NCBI GenBank assembly: GCA_035544395.1 | Contig: DATKFM010000396.1 | Coordinates: 1-8,415, forward strand | DNA: 8,415 nt | DNA from: DATKFM01 sp035544395 | GTDB lineage: Bacteria; Pseudomonadota; Alphaproteobacteria; Dongiales; Dongiaceae | Reading direction: 5' to 3' | Part shown: piece after piece, positions 5,269-8,415 of the stretch | How the letters are laid out: each line of letters opens with the position of its first letter | Position numbering within the stretch: position 1 is the stretch's first letter | The notes under the pieces: generated by a model | The model's input: the letters and a program-made list of their open reading frames with translations, nothing else | What the model was told of the DNA's origin: nothing | Database searches by the model: none | Position numbers and translations under genes: made by a program

Positions 5269-7062
5269 ATGGCGGATCAACCGGGAGCGGCTAGCGATTT
5301 TCCCGACCCGGCCGAGCTGTCCAAGACCCTTGCCAGCATCGCCGAGCGGTCGCAGCGCATTGTCAGCGATTTCCTGAAGCACCAGAGCGAGCATGGCTTC
5401 GGCATGGCCGATCCCCTGAACGTCGGCGCTGCGTTCATGGAGATGACCACGCGGCTGATGACCGATCCGGCCAAGCTGTGGCAGTCGCAGATGAACCTGT
5501 GGCAAGCCCATATGGACCTCTGGCAGTCAGCGGCACGGCGGATGATGGGCGAAGACACCGCCCCTGCCGCCAGCCCGGCGCCCGACGACCGCCGCTTCAA
5601 GGACGCGGCTTGGGAAGAGAACCAGCTCTTCGACTACATCAAGCAATCCTATCTGCTGACCGCGCGCTGGATGCAGCAGACGGTGCGGGATGTGGATGGC
5701 CTCGACGACAAGACCGCGAAGAAGGTGGATTTCTATACGCGCCAGTTCGTCGATGCGATGGCGCCCAGCAATTTCCTGTTCACCAATCCGGAAGTGCTGC
5801 GGACCACCATGGAGTCCGGTGGCGAGAACCTGGTGAAGGGCCTGCAGAACCTGCTGGGCGATCTCGAGCGCGGCAAGGGCCGCCTGCGCATCAAGATGAC
5901 GGATCTGGATGCCTTCAAGATCGGCGAGAACATCGCGATCACGCCCGGCAAGGTCGTTTTCCAGAACGACCTGCTGCAGCTTATCCAATATACGCCGACC
6001 ACCGAGAAGGTGCAGCGGCGGCCGCTGCTGGTCATCCCGCCCTGGATCAACAAGTTCTACATCCTGGATCTCCGGGAAAAGAACTCGTTCATCAAATGGG
6101 CGGTGGCGCAGGGTCAAACCGTTTTCGTCGTCTCCTGGGTGAATCCGGACGAGAAGCTGGCAGCCAAGAGCTTCGAAGACTACATGATCGAAGGACCGCT
6201 CGCGGCCCTCGACGCGATGGAAAAGGCGACCGGCGAGAAAGAGTTCAACGTCATCGGCTACTGCCTCGGCGGCACGCTGTTGGCGTCGACGCTTGCCTAC
6301 ATGGCGACGAAGAAGGACAAGCGTATCGCCAGCGCGACCTTCTTCACCACGCTGGTGGATTTCAAGGAGCCGGGCGAACTCGGCGTTTTTATCGACGAGG
6401 AACAACTGGCCGCGCTGGAACTGCGGATGAGCGAGAAGGGCTACCTGGAAGGCAGCTCGATGGCGAACACGTTCAACATGCTGCGCGCCAACGACTTGAT
6501 CTGGTCCTTCGTGGTCAACAACTACCTGCTGGGCAAAGACCCCTTCCCGTTCGATCTCCTGTATTGGAACTCCGATTCCACGCGCATGCCCGCGGCGATG
6601 CACAGCTTCTATCTTCGGCGCATGTACCAGGAGAACAATCTGTCCAAGCCCGGCGGCATTACGCTGAAGGGCGTGCCGATCGATCTGCGCAAGATCGACC
6701 TGCCGACCTATATCCTGTCGACGCGCGAAGATCATATCGCGCCCTGGATGGCCACCTATGCGGCGACCCAGCTCTACAAGGGCGACACGCGTTTTGTGCT
6801 GGCGGCCTCCGGCCACATCGCGGGCGTGGTCAATCATCCGGACGCCAAGAAGTACAACTACTGGACCAACGATAAGCTGCCCGACGATCCCCACGCCTGG
6901 CTGAAGAGCGCGACGGAGCATCCGGGCTCCTGGTGGACCGACTGGTCCGCCTGGGTGAAGAAGCATGGCGGCGGCGAGGTCAAGGCGCGCGCTCCCGGCG
7001 ATGGCAAGCTGAAGGCGATCGAGGATGCGCCCGGCTCCTATGTCAAGGTACGCCTGCAATAA
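5269..7062 (+). CDS. phaC: Class I poly(3-hydroxyalkanoate) synthase
   Basis: PhaC polymerises (R)-3-hydroxyacyl-CoA, usually 3-hydroxybutyryl-CoA, into storage polyester on the surface of cytoplasmic granules. The 597 residues fit class I synthases, which work without a PhaE or PhaR subunit. A variable N-terminal domain (about 1-230) precedes an alpha/beta-hydrolase catalytic domain. PPWINKFYILDL (257-268) and VVSWVNPD (287-294) are family blocks. The lipase-like box GYCLGG (330-335) supplies the nucleophile C332. TREDHIAPW (485-493) supplies D488, and SGHIAGV (514-520) supplies H516. These match C319, D480 and H508 of the Cupriavidus necator enzyme from memory. The end, APGSYVKVR, is also typical. 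No phaA, phaB, phasin or phaR gene is nearby, so the rest of the pathway must lie elsewhere. The gene is transcribed divergently from the lipoprotein-hom block. Confidence 0.97.
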   Translation: MADQPGAASDFPDPAELSKTLASIAERSQRIVSDFLKHQSEHGFGMADPLNVGAAFMEMTTRLMTDPAKLWQSQMNLWQAHMDLWQSAARRMMGEDTAPAASPAPDDRRFKDAAWEENQLFDYIKQSYLLTARWMQQTVRDVDGLDDKTAKKVDFYTRQFVDAMAPSNFLFTNPEVLRTTMESGGENLVKGLQNLLGDLERGKGRLRIKMTDLDAFKIGENIAITPGKVVFQNDLLQLIQYTPTTEKVQRRPLLVIPPWINKFYILDLREKNSFIKWAVAQGQTVFVVSWVNPDEKLAAKSFEDYMIEGPLAALDAMEKATGEKEFNVIGYCLGGTLLASTLAYMATKKDKRIASATFFTTLVDFKEPGELGVFIDEEQLAALELRMSEKGYLEGSSMANTFNMLRANDLIWSFVVNNYLLGKDPFPFDLLYWNSDSTRMPAAMHSFYLRRMYQENNLSKPGGITLKGVPIDLRKIDLPTYILSTREDHIAPWMATYAATQLYKGDTRFVLAASGHIAGVVNHPDAKKYNYWTNDKLPDDPHAWLKSATEHPGSWWTDWSAWVKKHGGGEVKARAPGDGKLKAIEDAPGSYVKVRLQ

Positions 7063-7075
7063 CGCTGATAGCGTT
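7061..7075 (+). other. Short hairpin at the phaC stop codon
   Basis: AACGCT (7061-7066) and AGCGTT (7070-7075) form a perfect 6-base-pair stem with a 3-base loop, and the stem includes the last two bases of the phaC TAA. Only TTTCGCC follows, so it is at best a weak or partial terminator. It might let some transcription continue into the next gene, whose start is 42 bases away. The structure is visible; the role is inference. Confidence 0.35.
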
Positions 7076-7116
7076 TCGCCTTATTGTCTCCGCAATCGGC
7101 CGTTAGCAGGACGCGC

Positions 7117-7644
7117 ATGAGAATAGCCGCGTTCCTCTGTTCAATGTTGATTTCCGCCGCCGCGATTGCCGCCGAATGGACAGTCGGTCCCGCGCCGAGC
7201 GACGATCCCGGCATGCAGGCGGCCATGGTGACGAACGACACCGGCGACACGCTCTACATCTGGTCGCGCCGCGCCGACGAGCGTTTTCAGATCTTCGCGG
7301 AAGTCCATCCCGGCGCCGGCCATCAATTCGGCACGGACATGCCGCGCTATCGCATCGATGATGGAGATGAGATCGACACCGACCGCATCCGCCAGGATGG
7401 CGAGGATCTCAATGCGCTCTGGGGCTATATCGGGCCGACCTCGGCGATCTGGCTGGTCTGGACCTCGATCCAGGATGAAGTGCTCAGCGGCGACCGGCTC
7501 CATGAATGGTTCGGCGGCAATGAACTCCTGATCACCTGGCGCACGCCTGCCGGCGATCCGCAGGAAGCGCGCTTTACGTTGACCGGCGCCGAGGCCGCAA
7601 TACTTCAGGCGACCGGCACGAAGCTCGGCGGGACAGCCGAATGA
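7117..7644 (+). CDS. Small exported protein of unknown function
   Basis: I do not recognise the family. The 175-residue protein opens with a clear Sec signal peptide: MR, a hydrophobic core about residues 3-18, and an Ala-rich cleavage region near AIAA before EWT (19-20). The mature part of about 156 residues is predicted periplasmic. It has no further membrane segment and no Cys, and it is acidic and rich in Trp, Asp and Gly. Alternating hydrophobic stretches such as TLYIWSRR, SAIWLVWTS and ELLITWR suggest a beta-rich fold. The ATG was chosen because AGGA lies 5 bases upstream and the signal peptide starts there; an in-frame TTG at 7084 would add 11 unlikely residues. It lies 54 bases after phaC, and its stop TGA forms part of the ribosome site of the next gene, so these two are almost certainly co-translated. 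Confidence 0.85.
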   Translation: MRIAAFLCSMLISAAAIAAEWTVGPAPSDDPGMQAAMVTNDTGDTLYIWSRRADERFQIFAEVHPGAGHQFGTDMPRYRIDDGDEIDTDRIRQDGEDLNALWGYIGPTSAIWLVWTSIQDEVLSGDRLHEWFGGNELLITWRTPAGDPQEARFTLTGAEAAILQATGTKLGGTAE

Positions 7645-7654
7645 GGACACGGTG
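7643..7654 (+). promoter_or_regulatory. Ribosome binding site and GTG start of the acetyltransferase
   Basis: GAGGA (7643-7647) shares two bases with the TGA stop of the preceding gene and lies 4 bases before GTG (7652-7654). This decides the GTG start and indicates translational coupling, since ribosomes ending on the upstream gene would stop on this site. The next in-frame ATG candidates fall inside the domain and would remove its first strand. Confidence 0.7.
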
Positions 7655-8140
7655 ATCGAAGCGCTTGTCCTTCGCCTCTTTACCGCCACCGATACGGACG
7701 CCGTCATCGACCTGCGCAACCGCGCCTTCGAAGAACTCTCTGGCGATGCCTATACAGCCGCGCAGAAAGCGGCGCTGCGCGAGAACCGCACGCAGAAAGG
7801 CTATGCGGAAGAGCTGATCCAAAATCACATCATGCTGGCTTTCGACGATGCGCTCGGCCTTGTCGCCATGGGCGGCTGGATCGAGATGCCTGGCGATGCC
7901 ACGATCGGCCGCATCCGCAAGCTGGCGGTGCATCCATCGGTTGCGCGGCGTGGGATCGGCCGTCATATGGTCGAGGATGCCGAGCGACGCGCCCGAGATG
8001 CCGGCTGCCGGAGCTTCGTCGTCCGCTCCAGCCTCAACGCAGTGCCGTTCTACGAAAGCCTCGGCTACCGGATCACCGGACATGGTGTGGTGCCGACCGC
8101 GGCCGGCATCGATATCCCAATGACAATGATGGCGAAGTAG
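7652..8140 (+). CDS. GNAT-family N-acetyltransferase
   Basis: This is a single-domain, probably cytoplasmic GNAT fold of 162 residues that transfers an acetyl group from acetyl-CoA to an unknown amine. The first strand is ALVLRLFTATDTDAV (4-18), followed by the helix DLRNRAFEEL. Motif A is IRKLAVHPSVARRGIGRHMV (88-107), whose RRGIGR (99-104) forms the pyrophosphate-binding loop for acetyl-CoA. Motif B is SSLNAVPFYESLGY (126-139), with Tyr134 at the usual general-acid position. The segment GLVAMGGWIEM (69-79) fits the central strand. These features show the fold but do not identify the substrate. The gene starts with GTG, is coupled to the exported-protein gene upstream, and converges with the gamma-carbonic-anhydrase-like gene downstream. 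The partner protein is exported, so a shared reaction is not obvious. Confidence 0.92.
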   Translation: MIEALVLRLFTATDTDAVIDLRNRAFEELSGDAYTAAQKAALRENRTQKGYAEELIQNHIMLAFDDALGLVAMGGWIEMPGDATIGRIRKLAVHPSVARRGIGRHMVEDAERRARDAGCRSFVVRSSLNAVPFYESLGYRITGHGVVPTAAGIDIPMTMMAK

Positions 8141-8149
8141 GACGCCCGC

Positions 8150-8172
8150 TCTCGCCTTGGCTAGAGGCGAGA
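8150..8172. terminator. Hairpin between convergent genes, possible bidirectional terminator
   Basis: TCTCGCCT (8150-8157) pairs perfectly with AGGCGAGA (8165-8172), an 8-base-pair stem with a 7-base loop. It lies 10 bases after the acetyltransferase stop and 9 bases after the stop of the opposite gene. The position between convergent ends suggests it finishes both transcripts. There is no T-tract on either side, so termination would be inefficient or Rho-assisted, or the stem may only protect 3' ends. Confidence 0.5.
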
Positions 8173-8181
8173 TCTAGAAGC

Positions 8182-8415
8182 CTACCGCCCCACAAGCTCC
8201 ACGTTCTTCCGGTAGAACTCGGCCCGGCCGACATAATGATCGACGGTGGCGGTGATCATGTCCCATTCGGCGGGCTTCATCTCGCGCATCAGCTTCGCCG
8301 GCGTGCCGGCCCAGAGCTCGCCGGTCTTCACGCGCTTGCCCGGCGTCAGCACGGCGCCGGCGGCCAGCATGGCGTTGGATTCGATCACGCAGCCATCCAT
8401 CACCATCGCCTTCAT
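8182..8415 (-). CDS. Gamma-carbonic-anhydrase-family hexapeptide protein (C-terminal part)
   Basis: This is the C-terminal 78 codons, including the stop, of a gene entering from the right edge. It contains the last coils of a left-handed beta-helix with hexapeptide periodicity (VMDGCVIESNAMLAAGAVLTPG region, about 5-26). The family hallmark LWAGTPAKLMREM (39-51) and a C-terminal helix with YVGRAEFYRKN follow. This matches the YrdA/PaaY/CaiE-like gamma-carbonic anhydrase family, which forms trimers in the cytoplasm. The three metal-binding His residues normally lie earlier and are outside the window, so activity cannot be judged. The ATG at the very edge is not taken as the true start, because homologues have about 100 further residues upstream and the coil continues through it. 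Confidence 0.88.
   Translation of the reverse strand: MKAMVMDGCVIESNAMLAAGAVLTPGKRVKTGELWAGTPAKLMREMKPAEWDMITATVDHYVGRAEFYRKNVELVGR

Noticed and set aside
5527..7059. Long open frame of 510 codons antisense to phaC
   Set aside because: It mirrors phaC, whose catalytic triad and family blocks prove the sense frame. Long antisense frames are expected in G/C-rich genes, and the translation shows no recognisable domain and has the Arg/His/Val-rich composition typical of shadows.
7084..7116. Upstream TTG start extending the exported protein by 11 residues
   Set aside because: It would bury the signal peptide behind a polar segment and lacks a ribosome site, while the ATG at 7117 has AGGA at the right distance.

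Overview
The window looks like a chromosomal housekeeping segment of a high-G+C alphaproteobacterium, most likely Rhodospirillales-like. This rests on the strongly G/C-biased third codon positions, the hom-glpX-recJ gene order familiar from Alphaproteobacteria, a class I PHA synthase, and a lipoprotein whose N-terminal half resembles Rhodospirillales OmpA-family lipoproteins as I remember them. Lineage below class is inference.

Layout, left to right. At the far left is the last stub of a plus-strand gene (stop at 35-37), closed by a good intrinsic terminator (64-93). Next comes a leftward block read from about 5121 down to 95: an OmpA-family lipoprotein, hom (homoserine dehydrogenase), glpX (class II fructose-1,6-bisphosphatase) and recJ (single-strand exonuclease). 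The gaps are 43, 44 and 83 bases, so this is probably one operon. A 147-base divergent region (5122-5268) separates it from a rightward block: phaC (class I polyhydroxyalkanoate synthase), a small exported protein of unknown function, and a GNAT acetyltransferase. The last two are tightly coupled. A leftward gene, the C-terminal part of a gamma-carbonic-anhydrase-family hexapeptide protein, runs in from the right edge and converges on the acetyltransferase, with a hairpin between them.

How the genes fit together: hom commits aspartate semialdehyde to threonine and methionine, glpX is the gluconeogenic/Calvin-type phosphatase, and phaC stores excess acetyl-CoA as polyester. Carbon metabolism is therefore the loose theme on both sides of the divergent promoter, while recJ is a DNA-repair passenger. 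The divergent region carries a plausible phaC promoter whose -35/-10 spacer holds a TTGC/GCAA inverted repeat, with a second TGC-rich element just after. This is a candidate operator for a PHA-responsive repressor of the PhaR type.

There is no gene-free stretch above 300 bases. I found no tRNA, rRNA, IS element, CRISPR array or phage gene, and no convincing new multi-gene system. The most interesting points are the divergent control region, an OmpA-like domain lacking the usual peptidoglycan-binding Asp, a run of short perfect hairpins placed exactly at stop codons, and the unrecognised exported protein behind phaC.
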